From positions 62,001 through 126,000 of the forward strand of contig CACWSG010000002.1 of NCBI GenBank assembly GCA_902763535.1: 64,000 nucleotides of DNA, written 5' to 3'. The position numbers were made by a program, and so were the translations under genes. Of the stretch, positions 44,595 through 53,043 are shown in pieces. Origin of the DNA: an uncultured Pseudomonadota bacterium. GTDB lineage: Bacteria; Pseudomonadota; Alphaproteobacteria; RF32; CAG-239. Each line of letters begins with the position of its first letter. Within the stretch, counting starts at the first letter, position 1. The notes under the pieces were generated by a model. That model did not search any database. It was not told the origin of the DNA and saw only the letters and a list, made by a program, of their open reading frames with translations.

Positions 44595-45701
44595 TTATTC
44601 ACCTTCGATTTGCAACAAAATTGATGTTGCTATCGAGCCGGCAATGACCGTGGGTGCAATAACCGCCAACCATACCGGCAACCCGCCGCTAATCCCCATG
44701 GCATAAACCAGCTGCGACATAAAATAGGTTGAAAATCCGGCAATTATACCGCCCACAACCAAAAACATAAATCCGCCGCGGCGATGTGATGGGCGCAAGG
44801 CAAACACGGCCGCAACCAATACCATTGCAACCAAAAACAATGGTGAAATAACCAATGACCAAAAACGCATTTCATGTCTCTGCACCGCAAAACCTGATTT
44901 ATCATAGAAATGAATAACCGCAGGCAAACTCCAAAATGATATAGCCTCAGGTTCGGCAAAACTATCCTCGATTTTATTAACATCAAGTATTGTTTTATAG
45001 TTCATCTCGCCAAGTTTTTCTACCGGTTTACCGGCACGATATATTTTCACATCTTTCAGGCTGAAAAATCCTTCGCTCAGCACTCCGGCAAAAGCCTCTA
45101 TTTGGCGCAAAGGTCTTGCCTTATCATCCAACTCAATAATACTCAAACCTCGCAAAAGCAATCCATCATTCTCATGTTGCAACCTTTGGGCGTGCATCAC
45201 CATAGTTTTTTCATCATCTAAGGCCTCTCTGATCCACAAACCCTGCTCTGAATACATCATAGCCTGCGGATCTTTGGTGTCCATGCGTCTTTCCAAAGTT
45301 TCATACATTCCGTACAATTCGGCCGCCAAGGGATTAACTGCCATAACATTAATCAGACCGACGATAATCGTCGCAAAACAAACCGGCATCAAAAAATTCC
45401 ACACCGAAACTCCGGCCGCCCTCATTACAACATATTCACTTGTTTTGCCGAGCCGCCAAAAAGTTATCATCGCGGCAACCATCATCACAAAAGGAAAAAC
45501 CTGCTCTACGGTCTTAGGCAGTCTGGCAATTGCCATCTGCAACGCAAACAACAGCCCGAATTCCGGAACGTTCGATACCCTCCTAATCCTCTCGACCATC
45601 TCAAACAAAAATATGACGCCCAAAATCATCAGCAACACCGCCAAAAAATTCCATATCAACTGGCGGTTAACATAGCGTCCCAAAATTGAAGTCGGTTTCA
45701 T
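44595..45701 (-). CDS. lptG: LPS export permease LptG
   Basis: Membrane subunit of the LptB2FG lipopolysaccharide extractor. 368 residues from MKPTSILGRYVNRQLIWNF, with GGAGAG upstream. Six membrane helices surround a periplasmic jelly-roll domain (EQGLWIREALDDEKTMVMHA, SIIELDDKARPLRQIEA). The longer open frame upstream is an artefact: it is the antisense of tRNA-Arg and flanking repeats. lptF, normally directly upstream, is absent; the tRNA lies divergent instead. LptG rather than LptF is favoured by the AMVLVAAVFALRPSHRRGG stretch, with moderate certainty. Confidence 0.88.
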   Translation of the reverse strand: MKPTSILGRYVNRQLIWNFLAVLLMILGVIFLFEMVERIRRVSNVPEFGLLFALQMAIARLPKTVEQVFPFVMMVAAMITFWRLGKTSEYVVMRAAGVSVWNFLMPVCFATIIVGLINVMAVNPLAAELYGMYETLERRMDTKDPQAMMYSEQGLWIREALDDEKTMVMHAQRLQHENDGLLLRGLSIIELDDKARPLRQIEAFAGVLSEGFFSLKDVKIYRAGKPVEKLGEMNYKTILDVNKIEDSFAEPEAISFWSLPAVIHFYDKSGFAVQRHEMRFWSLVISPLFLVAMVLVAAVFALRPSHRRGGFMFLVVGGIIAGFSTYFMSQLVYAMGISGGLPVWLAVIAPTVIAGSIATSILLQIEGE

Positions 45702-45829
45702 AAAATTATCTCTCCGCTTGCAAACTTGCTCCAAGATTAGGCAAAAACCGCTCCAAATGCAAGCAATTTTTATAATTTTGCGCCCAACCAAAAATTTTAC
45801 TGGCATTTTGTCGCAAAAGAGTATAAAGA

Positions 45830-45843
45830 GGATATGCATATCC
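45830..45843. promoter_or_regulatory. 14-bp perfect palindrome before tRNA-Arg
   Basis: GGATATGCATATCC ends seven bases before the tRNA 5' end, overlapping the region where its -10 box would be. Possible operator; no regulator can be named. Confidence 0.35.
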
Positions 45844-45850
45844 AAAATGT

Positions 45851-45927
45851 GCGCCCGTAGCTCAATTGGATAGAGTATCAGCCTCCGACGCTGAGGGTTG
45901 TGGGTTCGAACCCCGCCGGGCGCGCCA
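45851..45927 (+). tRNA. tRNA-Arg(CCG)
   Basis: 77 bases with encoded CCA (45925-45927). Acceptor GCGCCCG/CGGGCGC, D-arm TAGCTCAATTGGATAGAGTA, anticodon stem TCAGC/GCTGA with loop CTCCGAC (anticodon CCG, reads CGG), T-arm GTGGGTTCGAACCCCGC. Confidence 0.96.
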
Positions 45928-45966
45928 AAAAACCAAAAGCCTCTTCCTGAGGCTTTTGGTTTTTTG
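45928..45966 (+). terminator. Terminator of tRNA-Arg
   Basis: AAACCAAAAGCCTC and GAGGCTTTTGGTTT (within 45930-45963) form a 14-bp stem around TTCCT, followed by T residues. The right half is part of the 75-bp repeat. Confidence 0.88.
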
Positions 45967-46167
45967 ATGCATCTGACAGGTTTGAAACCACAAAGTGGGT
46001 TCAAGTACAAGCGAAAGGTGAGCGGAAGCGCACCGGTGAGCGAAAGCGAATGAGCGCAGTCAACGACGCTTTTGCGGAGTAACCCCGCCCATGCCTCTTC
46101 CTGAGGCTTTTGGTTTTTTGATGCATCTGACAGGTTTGAAACCACAAAGTGGGTTCGAGTACAAGCG
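45939..46167 (+). repeat. 75-bp direct repeat downstream of tRNA-Arg
   Basis: 45939-46013 and 46093-46167 are identical except for one base (A/G near the end), with a period of 154. The unit starts with the tRNA terminator arm and contains GATGCATCTGACAGG and GAAACC-ACAAAGT-GGGTTC. The second copy is preceded by AACCCCGCC, a fragment of the tRNA-Arg T-arm, so the tRNA 3' end was part of the duplicated stretch. No protein-like frame is seen between the copies. Confidence 0.85.
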
Positions 46168-46172
46168 GAATA

Positions 46173-46440
46173 AGCAAACAGCGAGAAGGCTGGCAAAGAT
46201 TTGCTTTATGCGGCTTTTGTCGGGCGCGTAAGTCGGATGTCAAATAAGCCGCAGCCTTATGCCTTTGAGCTGTTTGCCCGCTAGGCGAACATCCCAATGG
46301 TTTTTGGTTACTTTTTACCACCAAAAAGTAACATAATCCTGTACTCACAAAAGCAACGTAAATAATCCGAAGATGCCTAACTCAAAATGCTGACGCATTT
46401 TTCGGGCATGACATTTATGTATTTATTACGCTGTCTGCGC
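46173..46440. repeat. Multi-hairpin repeat between tRNA-Arg and tRNA-Ser
   Basis: GCAAACAGC (46174-46182)/GCTGTTTGC (46269-46277) encloses TGCGGCTT (46209-46216)/AAGCCGCA (46246-46253). It is followed by GTTACTTTTT (46307-46316)/AAAAAGTAAC (46323-46332). The flanks AAGCAAACAGCGAG and GAGCTGTTT are nearly identical to those of the bipA leader repeats. The rest to 46440 shows nothing I can support. Confidence 0.7.
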
Positions 46441-46454
46441 GGCTCGACGCCATT

Positions 46455-46487
46455 AAAAAAAGACGCCTTTATCCAGCGTCTTTTTAA
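46455..46487 (-). terminator. Terminator of tRNA-Ser
   Basis: AAAAAGACGC (46457-46466) pairs with GCGTCTTTTT (46476-46485); seven T follow on the minus strand. Confidence 0.9.
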
Positions 46488-46493
46488 TCAAAA

Positions 46494-46585
46494 TGGCGGA
46501 GAGAGAGGGATTTGAACCCCCGGTACCCCGTAAAGAGTACAATTGATTTCGAGTCAACCGCATTCGACCACTCTGCCATCTCTCC
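46494..46585 (-). tRNA. tRNA-Ser(CGA)
   Basis: 92 bases with encoded CCA (46494-46496). Acceptor GGAGAGA/TCTCTCC, D-arm GGCAGAGTGGTCGAATGC, anticodon loop CTCGAAA (anticodon CGA, reads UCG), a long variable arm and T-arm GGGGGTTCAAATCCC on the minus strand. A promoter with TTGCAA, 17 bases, TAATAA lies just upstream (46605-46635 region). Confidence 0.95.
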
Positions 46586-46685
46586 TCATGGTCTTGCTAT
46601 TTATTAAACTTTTTCTTTTTATTTTGCAAGAGTTTTTTATCTGTTACAATTTAACAAATCTGTAACCGCCAATTTTTTAGCTAAA

Positions 46686-46892
46686 TTGCGCGGTGTCGGG
46701 GGAGCAAAATTTAGCCAGCCATCGGCTCAACAACCATCGACACAGCCGTCGGCTACTTCTTCTAGTTCTGTAAGTATTTCTGCCCCTAAACGAGATGAAA
46801 GCAAACCCAAGCGCGACATTCAGGAATTGTACGATTTTATTGATAAATATTGTGCTGACAAAGAAGCTCAAGCCAATCAACAAAATCCTTAA
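46686..46892 (+). CDS. Doubtful small low-complexity ORF or gene remnant
   Basis: 68 residues from a TTG without ribosome binding site; the frame is open further upstream without ATG. The first half is Ser/Pro/Gln/Thr low complexity (QPSAQQPSTQPSATSSSS), the second half has KRDIQELYDFIDKYCADKEAQ, which looks like a real helix. A good terminator follows 12 bases later, which argues for transcription. It could be a 5'-truncated gene left between the tRNA and repeat blocks. Not recognised. Confidence 0.3.
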   Translation: MRGVGGAKFSQPSAQQPSTQPSATSSSSVSISAPKRDESKPKRDIQELYDFIDKYCADKEAQANQQNP

Positions 46893-46903
46893 AACAATAT
46901 TCC

Positions 46904-46935
46904 AAAACACCGGCCAAATGGTCGGTGTTTTAATT
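46904..46935. terminator. Terminator after the 46.7 kb ORF
   Basis: AAAACACCGGCC (46904-46915) and GGTCGGTGTTTT (46920-46931) form a 12-bp stem with one non-Watson-Crick position; T-rich on the plus strand, also usable for the convergent cysK. Confidence 0.75.
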
Positions 46936-47004
46936 TTAAACTGTCACACCTAAAATTAAAAATGTCAAAAGCGTGCGATAACGTGGCAATCTCAGCTGAA
47001 TCAA

Positions 47005-47130
47005 AAATGTCATTCTTGGGGACGCGTCAGCGTAACCCGAGAATCTAAGCAAATTCGATTCAGAATAGATTCTCGGGTCAAGCCCGAGAATGACAAAAGA
47101 GAAAAAACACATCCGAGAATGACAAAAGTC
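47005..47130. repeat. Dispersed inverted repeat after cysK
   Basis: ACCCGAGAATCTA (47035-47047) pairs perfectly with TAGATTCTCGGGT (47066-47078), and TCTCGGG (47071-47077) alternatively with CCCGAGA (47083-47089). The phrase GTCATTCTTGGGG and the block AATCTAAGCAAATTCGATTC relate it to the element at 15.8 kb. A further partial copy (CCGAGAATGACAAAA) repeats at 47085 and 47112. Confidence 0.75.
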
Positions 47131-47151
47131 AGTAAAAAACTATCCTTAAAA

Positions 47152-48069
47152 TTATAATTCAGAAATATAATTATTAATGGCATCCGGCAATATCACCACA
47201 ATGTTTTTATCTTTCATATCGTCATTTTGTGCCGTCTCAACCGCTGCAACCATAGCCGCCCCTGCTGACACTCCAATCGGCAAACCTTCCGTTTGTGCCA
47301 CCAATTTTGCCATATCCCAAGCATCATCATCTGCCACATCTTTTACTTCATCAACATTTTTTGCCTCATAAAAAGGTGGCACAAACCCCGCACCAATACC
47401 ATGAATACAATGCGCCCCCTTACTTCCGCCATTAAGCACATTACTGCGCAAAGGCTCTACTGCTATCACTTTTAACTCAGCAACCGAGCTTTTTAAAGCC
47501 TGTACTGTTCCGCTCAATGTTCCGGCCGTACCCACCGCCGAAACAAGAACATCAATTTCGCCATTCATATCATCCCAAATCTCTACTGCCGTGTGAAACA
47601 AATGAGCTTCTTTATTGCCTTCATTTTCAAACTGGTTAAGCCACAACACATTAGGTGATTTTTGTGCCAACATTTCAGCCTTGGCTATCGCTCCGCTCAT
47701 TCCGTCCTCTTTTGATGTCAAAATAACATCTGCCCCAAAATGTTTAATCATCTTAATTTTTTCAACAGCAGTGTTTTCCGGCATAATTGCCATGGCTTTG
47801 ACCCCTTTTTGCGCACAAATAGCCGCCATCGCCACACCCAAATTGCCTGATGTTGCCTCAATAACAACTGTTTCTTCCAAATTTTTGCCAACCAAAGCCT
47901 TGTCTATCATCTGTTTGGCCGCCCTATCTTTGATCGAAAACAACGGATTATAAAACTCGCATTTGCCATAAATATTTGCCGCCAAACCCAGCCTTTTACC
48001 TAATTTGGCAAAATGATACATCGGAGTTTTTCCAACCAAATCAACCACTGAATCAAATATTTTTTTCAA
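47152..48069 (-). CDS. cysK: Cysteine synthase (O-acetylserine sulfhydrylase)
   Basis: PLP enzyme making cysteine from O-acetylserine and sulfide. About 305 residues from a TTG start (AAAGGG upstream); an ATG 12 codons earlier (48105) is the alternative. PLP lysine in NPLFSIKDRAAKQMID, substrate loop EATSGNLGVA (normally TSGNTG, so Thr is Leu here), phosphate loop GTAGTLSG, and GIGAGFVPPFY. The Leu in the substrate loop and GTAGT instead of GTGGT are mild deviations. No cysE is adjacent. It could be a CysM-type enzyme with related substrate. Confidence 0.88.
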   Translation of the reverse strand: MKKIFDSVVDLVGKTPMYHFAKLGKRLGLAANIYGKCEFYNPLFSIKDRAAKQMIDKALVGKNLEETVVIEATSGNLGVAMAAICAQKGVKAMAIMPENTAVEKIKMIKHFGADVILTSKEDGMSGAIAKAEMLAQKSPNVLWLNQFENEGNKEAHLFHTAVEIWDDMNGEIDVLVSAVGTAGTLSGTVQALKSSVAELKVIAVEPLRSNVLNGGSKGAHCIHGIGAGFVPPFYEAKNVDEVKDVADDDAWDMAKLVAQTEGLPIGVSAGAAMVAAVETAQNDDMKDKNIVVILPDAINNYISEL

Positions 48070-48175
48070 GACTTTGCCCTTTCTTATTTTGTTTATAAAG
48101 CACAAAAACTTATAGACCTATATAACCGAAAGTCGCTATAATTGCAACGCTTAATTAAGATATATACGGCTGTTT

Positions 48176-48751
48176 ATGATGATGAATCTTCATAAAATAT
48201 TTTGTTTTTTGATAACGATAATACTGTTGGCAGCGCAAGATGGACACGCTACCAGCCTTGATGATATTTATCGTGACATCATTCGCTCCAACAATTCGGG
48301 CTATCTTCCGTTGTTCGTCAAAAATCGCCATCAACCCAGCCTTTTGCTTGATGATGAAGAACTTCAAGAAGCCCCCTCGCCGTCACAGCTGAAACTGTTA
48401 TCACCCAATCAAAAAGTAAAATTATCTTCTGATTTTAATCATTTGGATGCTTTGGCAAAAGCTCGCCATTATCAATGGCTCAAAACCATTGCCGCAGTAA
48501 AATCAAATCAGGTAACTCCTCTGGAATTAAACGAAATTTACAATCGCGCCCGCAATCAAGACCCTAAAGCAATCGAAATTTTGGCTTGGATGTACACCAA
48601 AGGTGTTGGTGTTACTATGGACTTTGTTGAAGCCTTTAACCTCTATAAAAAAGCGGCCTCTCTTAATGTTACCAACGCCGAACAAAACGCCATGCGCGTA
48701 TATCAAGCTATGACTGAAACCCAGCGCCAAAAAGTCAAAAACAAACTTTAA
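48176..48751 (+). CDS. Exported Sel1-repeat-like protein
   Basis: 191 residues with a signal peptide (residues 1-25, ending GHA). The C-terminal part contains one clear and one partial Sel1-like helical repeat: RNQDPKAIEILAWMYTKGVGVTMDFVEAFNLYKKAASLNVTNAEQ (about 128-172). Such repeats mediate protein contacts in the periplasm. Three consecutive ATG codons open the gene and no good ribosome binding site is visible, so the exact start is unsure. It ends with a 4-base overlap against convergent gmk. Confidence 0.75.
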   Translation: MMMNLHKIFCFLITIILLAAQDGHATSLDDIYRDIIRSNNSGYLPLFVKNRHQPSLLLDDEELQEAPSPSQLKLLSPNQKVKLSSDFNHLDALAKARHYQWLKTIAAVKSNQVTPLELNEIYNRARNQDPKAIEILAWMYTKGVGVTMDFVEAFNLYKKAASLNVTNAEQNAMRVYQAMTETQRQKVKNKL

Positions 48752-49410
48752 CTTTCTTCAGCTTCTTTGATTAGTTCTTTGACAAATCCTTTTAACCCTA
48801 TTTGTCTTACTCGCCGCATTCTTTCACCGGAAATAATTTTTTGAATTTTGGTAACTGTCTCTTGCAGACTTACATTAACTATAACATAGTCAAATTCATC
48901 CCAGTGACTTATCTTGTCCAAAATGATGCTCATGCGCTTATCAATAACCTCTTGACTGTCGGTACCTCTGCCTTCCAAGCGGCGACGCAATTCGCGCACT
49001 GATGGCGGCAACAGATAAATCGTAACCACATCATCACCTGCTTTTTCTTTCATCTGGCGAGCACCGGCCCAGTCCATATCGAACAAAACATCTTGTCCGA
49101 CATTAATAAAGCTGTCAACTTCCGAACGCAAAGTCCCATATCTTGAGCCATACTGTGAATCAACACACTCATAAAAGGCATCTTGCTTCATAAATTCATT
49201 ATACTGCTCATCAGTAACAAAATAGTAATCAACGCCTTCTTCTTCGCCAACTCTGGGAGCTCTGGTTGTTACCGATACCGAAAACTTTATATTATTATCG
49301 TTTTTCAAGATCTCTTTAATAACTGTGCCTTTGCCCGTGCCCGACGGTGCCTCAATCACAAACATGGCACCTTTTCTGACTTTACGCAAACGATCAATAA
49401 TCTCGTCCAT
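48748..49410 (-). CDS. gmk: Guanylate kinase
   Basis: Phosphorylates GMP to GDP. 220 residues. P-loop is APSGTGKGT (21-29), where most relatives have GPSGAGKST or similar. SVSVTTRAPRVGEEEGVDYYFV binds GMP, followed by QYGSRYGTLRSEVD and VLFDMDWAGARQM (usually DIDWQGA). It starts 12 bases after yicC, the regular yicC-gmk pair. Confidence 0.94.
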   Translation of the reverse strand: MDEIIDRLRKVRKGAMFVIEAPSGTGKGTVIKEILKNDNNIKFSVSVTTRAPRVGEEEGVDYYFVTDEQYNEFMKQDAFYECVDSQYGSRYGTLRSEVDSFINVGQDVLFDMDWAGARQMKEKAGDDVVTIYLLPPSVRELRRRLEGRGTDSQEVIDKRMSIILDKISHWDEFDYVIVNVSLQETVTKIQKIISGERMRRVRQIGLKGFVKELIKEAEES

Positions 49411-49422
49411 TTTTATCTCCCT

Positions 49423-50325
49423 TTATTCAATATTTTGAACTTGTTCGCGAAATTGTTCAATCAATACTTTCAATTCCATAGCCCGGTTGGTAATTTCAAT
49501 ATCAACCGATTTGGAACAAGTGGTGTTGGCTTCTCTGTTCAACTCCTGACATAAAAAGTCCAATCTGCGTCCCACCGCCTCATCTTTACTCAATAATTCT
49601 CGAGCAGCTTTTACATGAGCCTTCAGGCGATCAATTTCTTCTCTTATATCGGCTCTTGTTGCCAACAAAACCACTTCTTGAGCGATTCTGTCTTCACTTA
49701 TTGCCACCTCATCCGCATACTGCTTTAATTGCTCTTCCAGCTTTTGTTTGCACTTTTCCGGCAAAGTTTCGGCTCTTGCATCAATTTGAGCAACTATTGC
49801 CTCTATTTTGTTGAGCAGCTCTTGCAGTGCTCCTGCAATTTTTTGCCCCTCAACCATCCGTTCGGCGCGTAGATTTTGACACAACTTAGCAAAATCTGCA
49901 AGAATTTTTTGTTTCAAAACCGCCTGATCTTCTTCGCTCAAATTATTATCTTGTGTTTCAACCACACCTTTTACCGCCAAAAGTTCTGCCGCATTCGGCA
50001 AAGTTACCTTTCCCGCAAACTTTTCGCTCAAACTTATCGCTTTTTGCGCCAGTTCACCCAGCAACTGCTCGTCAATTATCGCCTGTTTGTGATTTTTGGT
50101 CGAAACAATTTCCAAATTTACGCTTATGTTGCCGCGATTCAGATAATTTGCCGCTTCATTTTTCAAGCTCATGCCCAAATCATCATACCCTAACGGCAAT
50201 CGTGATTTAAGCTCCAAGCCTTTACCATTAACGCTTTTGGCTTCCCAAATCCAACTGATATCCTCATCATTAGCGGCAAACTGTCCGTTAACCCTTGCAA
50301 AACCGGTCATACTTGCTATACTCAA
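49423..50325 (-). CDS. yicC: YicC family endoribonuclease
   Basis: 300 residues from a TTG start, MSIASMTGFARVNGQF, with AAGGAAAAC upstream; the open frame continues 28 codons further but only this start gives the universal SMTGFAR opening and normal length. C-terminal DUF1732 part contains EIDRLKAHVKAARELLSKDEAVGRRLDFLCQELNREANTTCSKS, the invariant end of the family. YicC proteins were shown to be RNases. Forms an operon with gmk. Confidence 0.94.
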   Translation of the reverse strand: MSIASMTGFARVNGQFAANDEDISWIWEAKSVNGKGLELKSRLPLGYDDLGMSLKNEAANYLNRGNISVNLEIVSTKNHKQAIIDEQLLGELAQKAISLSEKFAGKVTLPNAAELLAVKGVVETQDNNLSEEDQAVLKQKILADFAKLCQNLRAERMVEGQKIAGALQELLNKIEAIVAQIDARAETLPEKCKQKLEEQLKQYADEVAISEDRIAQEVVLLATRADIREEIDRLKAHVKAARELLSKDEAVGRRLDFLCQELNREANTTCSKSVDIEITNRAMELKVLIEQFREQVQNIE

Positions 50326-50401
50326 TGTAGTTTTCCTTTTCTTATAAATTGCTTTGACAATATACTTACCCAAAAATAAAAATTTTTCAAGGAGCAAATC
50401 A

Positions 50402-51166
50402 TTGAGCAAATATCAAAATGTGTTAATTACCGGAGCATCATCGGGAATTGGTGAGGCTTTGGCTTTGCATTATGCCAAATCAGGTGTAGCAAACCTTTTT
50501 CTTTGCGGGCGCAATGCCGAGCGTCTAAAAAATGTTGCCGACCGCTGTTATGAACTCGGCGCACAGGTAATGGCTCAAGTTTTAGATGTAACTGATGCGC
50601 TTGCAACCGAAAAATGGATTATATCTTGCAATCAAAAAGCTCCTCTTCATTTGATTTTTGCCAATGCCGGAGTTTCCACCACTCAAGAAATCCCCGAAAA
50701 CATCCGTCGCACTTTTGCCACCAATGTCGGAGGGGTTGTCAATACGGTACTACCCGCAATTGAAATACTAAAAAATGCTCCGGCCGTTCAGCCCAAACAT
50801 ATTGTCATAACTGCTTCCATAGCCGGCTATCATGGTCTTCCCGCCTGCCCGTCCTACTCGGCAACCAAGGCCTGTGTCAAAGCTTGGGGTGAGGCATTGC
50901 GCATTGATTTAGCAAAAAAACACAACATCAAAGTATCTGTTTTGGCTCCCGGATTCGTCCGCTCGCGCATAACCGACAAAAACACTTGCCCGATGCCTTT
51001 TTTTATGGAAGCAGACAAAGCCGCCAACCTCATTGCCAAACGCATTGAAAAAAATAAAGGACTGATAGCCTTTCCTTGGCCAATGCGCTTAGGAGCGTGG
51101 TTTGTCTCAATTTTACCAAGCTGTATCAGCGAACTCATATACAAAAATATGCCTTACAAAGTCTAA
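50402..51166 (+). CDS. Short-chain dehydrogenase/reductase
   Basis: 254 residues from a TTG start with AAGGAG 8 bases upstream. Classical SDR: cofactor loop TGASSGIGEA (10-19), NAG in IFANAGVST, catalytic Ser in VITASIAGYHG, Tyr-x3-Lys in YSATKACV, then APGFVRSRITD. The C-terminus (PMRLGAWFVSILPSCISEL) is hydrophobic, as in SDRs that associate with membranes and act on lipids. Substrate unknown. Divergent from yicC; the TTGACA at 50354-50359 may be its -35 box. Confidence 0.88.
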   Translation: MSKYQNVLITGASSGIGEALALHYAKSGVANLFLCGRNAERLKNVADRCYELGAQVMAQVLDVTDALATEKWIISCNQKAPLHLIFANAGVSTTQEIPENIRRTFATNVGGVVNTVLPAIEILKNAPAVQPKHIVITASIAGYHGLPACPSYSATKACVKAWGEALRIDLAKKHNIKVSVLAPGFVRSRITDKNTCPMPFFMEADKAANLIAKRIEKNKGLIAFPWPMRLGAWFVSILPSCISELIYKNMPYKV

Positions 51167-51744
51167 TGATTCATTCTTTGCAGATTTTGCAAAAACAGCT
51201 TTGAGGCCTCATAACACTTTGCTGCATCCCAACCTAAATGGTCATTCACTCCCGGAATAAAGCAGAATTTTTTTGTGTTCAATTCTGATGTTACTGCCTG
51301 ATAAGCTTCCGGTTTATGAAACGGCTCAATAGTGTTGCCGTCAGCTTTTAAAAATTTTTTACCATCATCAAAACAGCCGCTGATATTAGCATAAGTTCGC
51401 TTGATATATTCCTGATTTTTATTAAAGCACTCATCTAACAGTTGTTTTTCTTGCTCTGAAAGTTTTCCCTCAGCATCTCGCTTATCTAACAATTTTGCCG
51501 TCAATCTGCCATAAGCAATGGCGGCATAAGACAAAGGCAAACCCCATTGTGCTGATGTTTTTTCTGCCATATTTTTGCCTCGCGCTACAAAATTGGTAAC
51601 ATCATTATCGTCGTTTTTGCCGGCACCATCAAAGTTTTCTTTTCTGGAACACAAACGCCCTTTATTATCACACAGGATATAATAGTTCAAATTCAGATAA
51701 CTGTCACAAGAAGTTATCTCATGTCCGTCAACCACGGTTGAAAA
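51163..51744 (-). pseudogene. 3' part of a frame-disrupted GH15-like gene
   Basis: A frame of about 190 residues beginning STVVDGHEITSCDSYLNLNYYIL and containing SAQWGLPLSYAAIAYGRLTAKLLD and FIPGVNDHLGWDAAKCYEASKLF. The sequence looks like the last third of an (alpha/alpha)6 toroid enzyme, with the Q-W-x-L-P-L-S-x-x-A-I-A-Y pattern of glucoamylase-type proteins. It has no ribosome binding site; its only near start is GTG at 51733-51735, inside the upstream frame. It continues the 51714-52826 frame after a -1 shift. Either a mutation, a sequencing error or recoding. Confidence 0.6.
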
Positions 51745-52826
51745 TTATTATAACGCAAAGCCCCGAACTCGCGCACCAAGTTCTTCTCCCAACGTTTTAA
51801 TATTTTCAAGTGCTTGCTTATATCAACACTCAAATTTTTACTTGAACTCAAGTCAATATCTTCAGCGCACAGCATTGCCGATGAAGAATCTGTTCTTTTG
51901 GTCGCGCCATGAAATTCATCTAAATAAAAATGCCTGATTAATTTCAGTGATTTTTCAATAAAATCTTTTAGTTTTTTCGGTTGTACAAACAATTTATTCA
52001 ACCTGAATTTGCGGCATAATATATCCTCAAAATTTTCAAATTTTTGTTTGATTTTGGGATGATTCTGTAAAATTTCAATCAACGACACCACTTCTTCAAA
52101 AGCTTTCATGACGCTGGCATTATCCCAATTTATGCCGCCTTTGAGCGGTATCTCTTCCCAAGCTCCACAGCTTTGCGGCGAATTTCCTTGAATATACAGA
52201 TAATGAACAAATCTCACGATTGTCTGCACTACTTCATCCGGTATACTTTGCCCTTTATCCAATCTTTCGCCGCTGTACTTGGCTAAATATCGCAACAATT
52301 CACCATGTGATTCTATTCTTTGGTGCATTTTCCAACCGGCATCTCGTATTAAACTTCCGTCAGCAAGCTGCCAAAACACGTGTGCTACTCCCTTATTATA
52401 GCAAGCACTTTGCGGATTCTTAAAAACTCGGGCAAATGCTCGTATTTCACTGGGGCGATTGTAGGTTTTTGCCCATTCAACCAAACCTTTCCATAATTCA
52501 TTTTGGTATTTATCTTTAACCAATTCAATCATTCCCATGTGATCGCGCGGCCATTTTCTGGTCATGTGTTTTGCTGCAACATTAAATGTTACATAGGGAA
52601 TGTGATTAGTAAATTTCAGATTAAAAACTCCTTTTTTATCGCATAAAACAAAAAGCTTTTTGAAATTTTCTGAATTTAAATCTTTTGCCAAAAACGGAGC
52701 TATTTGCTTATTATTTGCATAAAAGCAAACCGCTTTACCGTCCCAAGTCTTGTGAGTGATTTTAACAATATGTTTGCCATAATCGCCGGCAAAATTCACT
52801 ACTTCCAAAGTTGTTGATTTTTTCAT
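51714..52826 (-). CDS. GH15-like (glucoamylase/phosphorylase kinase fold) protein, 5' part
   Basis: 370 residues from ATG at 52826 (AAGGA upstream). RKWPRDHMGMIELVKDK, CGAWEEIPLKGGINWDNASVMKAFEE and the later EFGALRYNNF resemble GH15 toroid enzymes, where a WE pair carries the catalytic acid; similarity is by pattern only and the family call is tentative. No signal peptide, so an intracellular glucan-related role is possible. The frame ends in WLTDMR while the continuation lies in the -1 frame (51163-51744). It is divergent from the LysR gene at 53.0 kb. Confidence 0.5.
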   Translation of the reverse strand: MKKSTTLEVVNFAGDYGKHIVKITHKTWDGKAVCFYANNKQIAPFLAKDLNSENFKKLFVLCDKKGVFNLKFTNHIPYVTFNVAAKHMTRKWPRDHMGMIELVKDKYQNELWKGLVEWAKTYNRPSEIRAFARVFKNPQSACYNKGVAHVFWQLADGSLIRDAGWKMHQRIESHGELLRYLAKYSGERLDKGQSIPDEVVQTIVRFVHYLYIQGNSPQSCGAWEEIPLKGGINWDNASVMKAFEEVVSLIEILQNHPKIKQKFENFEDILCRKFRLNKLFVQPKKLKDFIEKSLKLIRHFYLDEFHGATKRTDSSSAMLCAEDIDLSSSKNLSVDISKHLKILKRWEKNLVREFGALRYNNFQPWLTDMR

Positions 52827-53043
52827 AAATATAGTCCTTATCAAAACCAGCCTTGCCCTCTAGCATAGTGCTTTTTTGTAAAGAAAAAATTAATTCGATT
52901 AAATCAAAACTTGCAAAGTTGCATATATTTATCCATAAAGTTGAATATAATTATTGCATTTCTGATTCCTTTGTTATAAATCTAATCCTATTAGTTGTTA
53001 ATTTATGATAAAAACTACTTAATATTAAAAACGGAGATTCGTC

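Noticed and set aside
45702..46348. Long protein-like frames upstream of lptG over the tRNA-Arg region
   Set aside because: They are antisense to the tRNA and its flanking repeats; the GVRTHNPQRRR-type peptide is the known false translation of tRNA genes. lptG has a good start and ribosome binding site at 45701.
51700..51760. Programmed -1 frameshifting in the GH15-like gene
   Set aside because: No X-XXY-YYZ heptamer in the permitted window and no strong downstream stem; a simple indel is the more economical reading.
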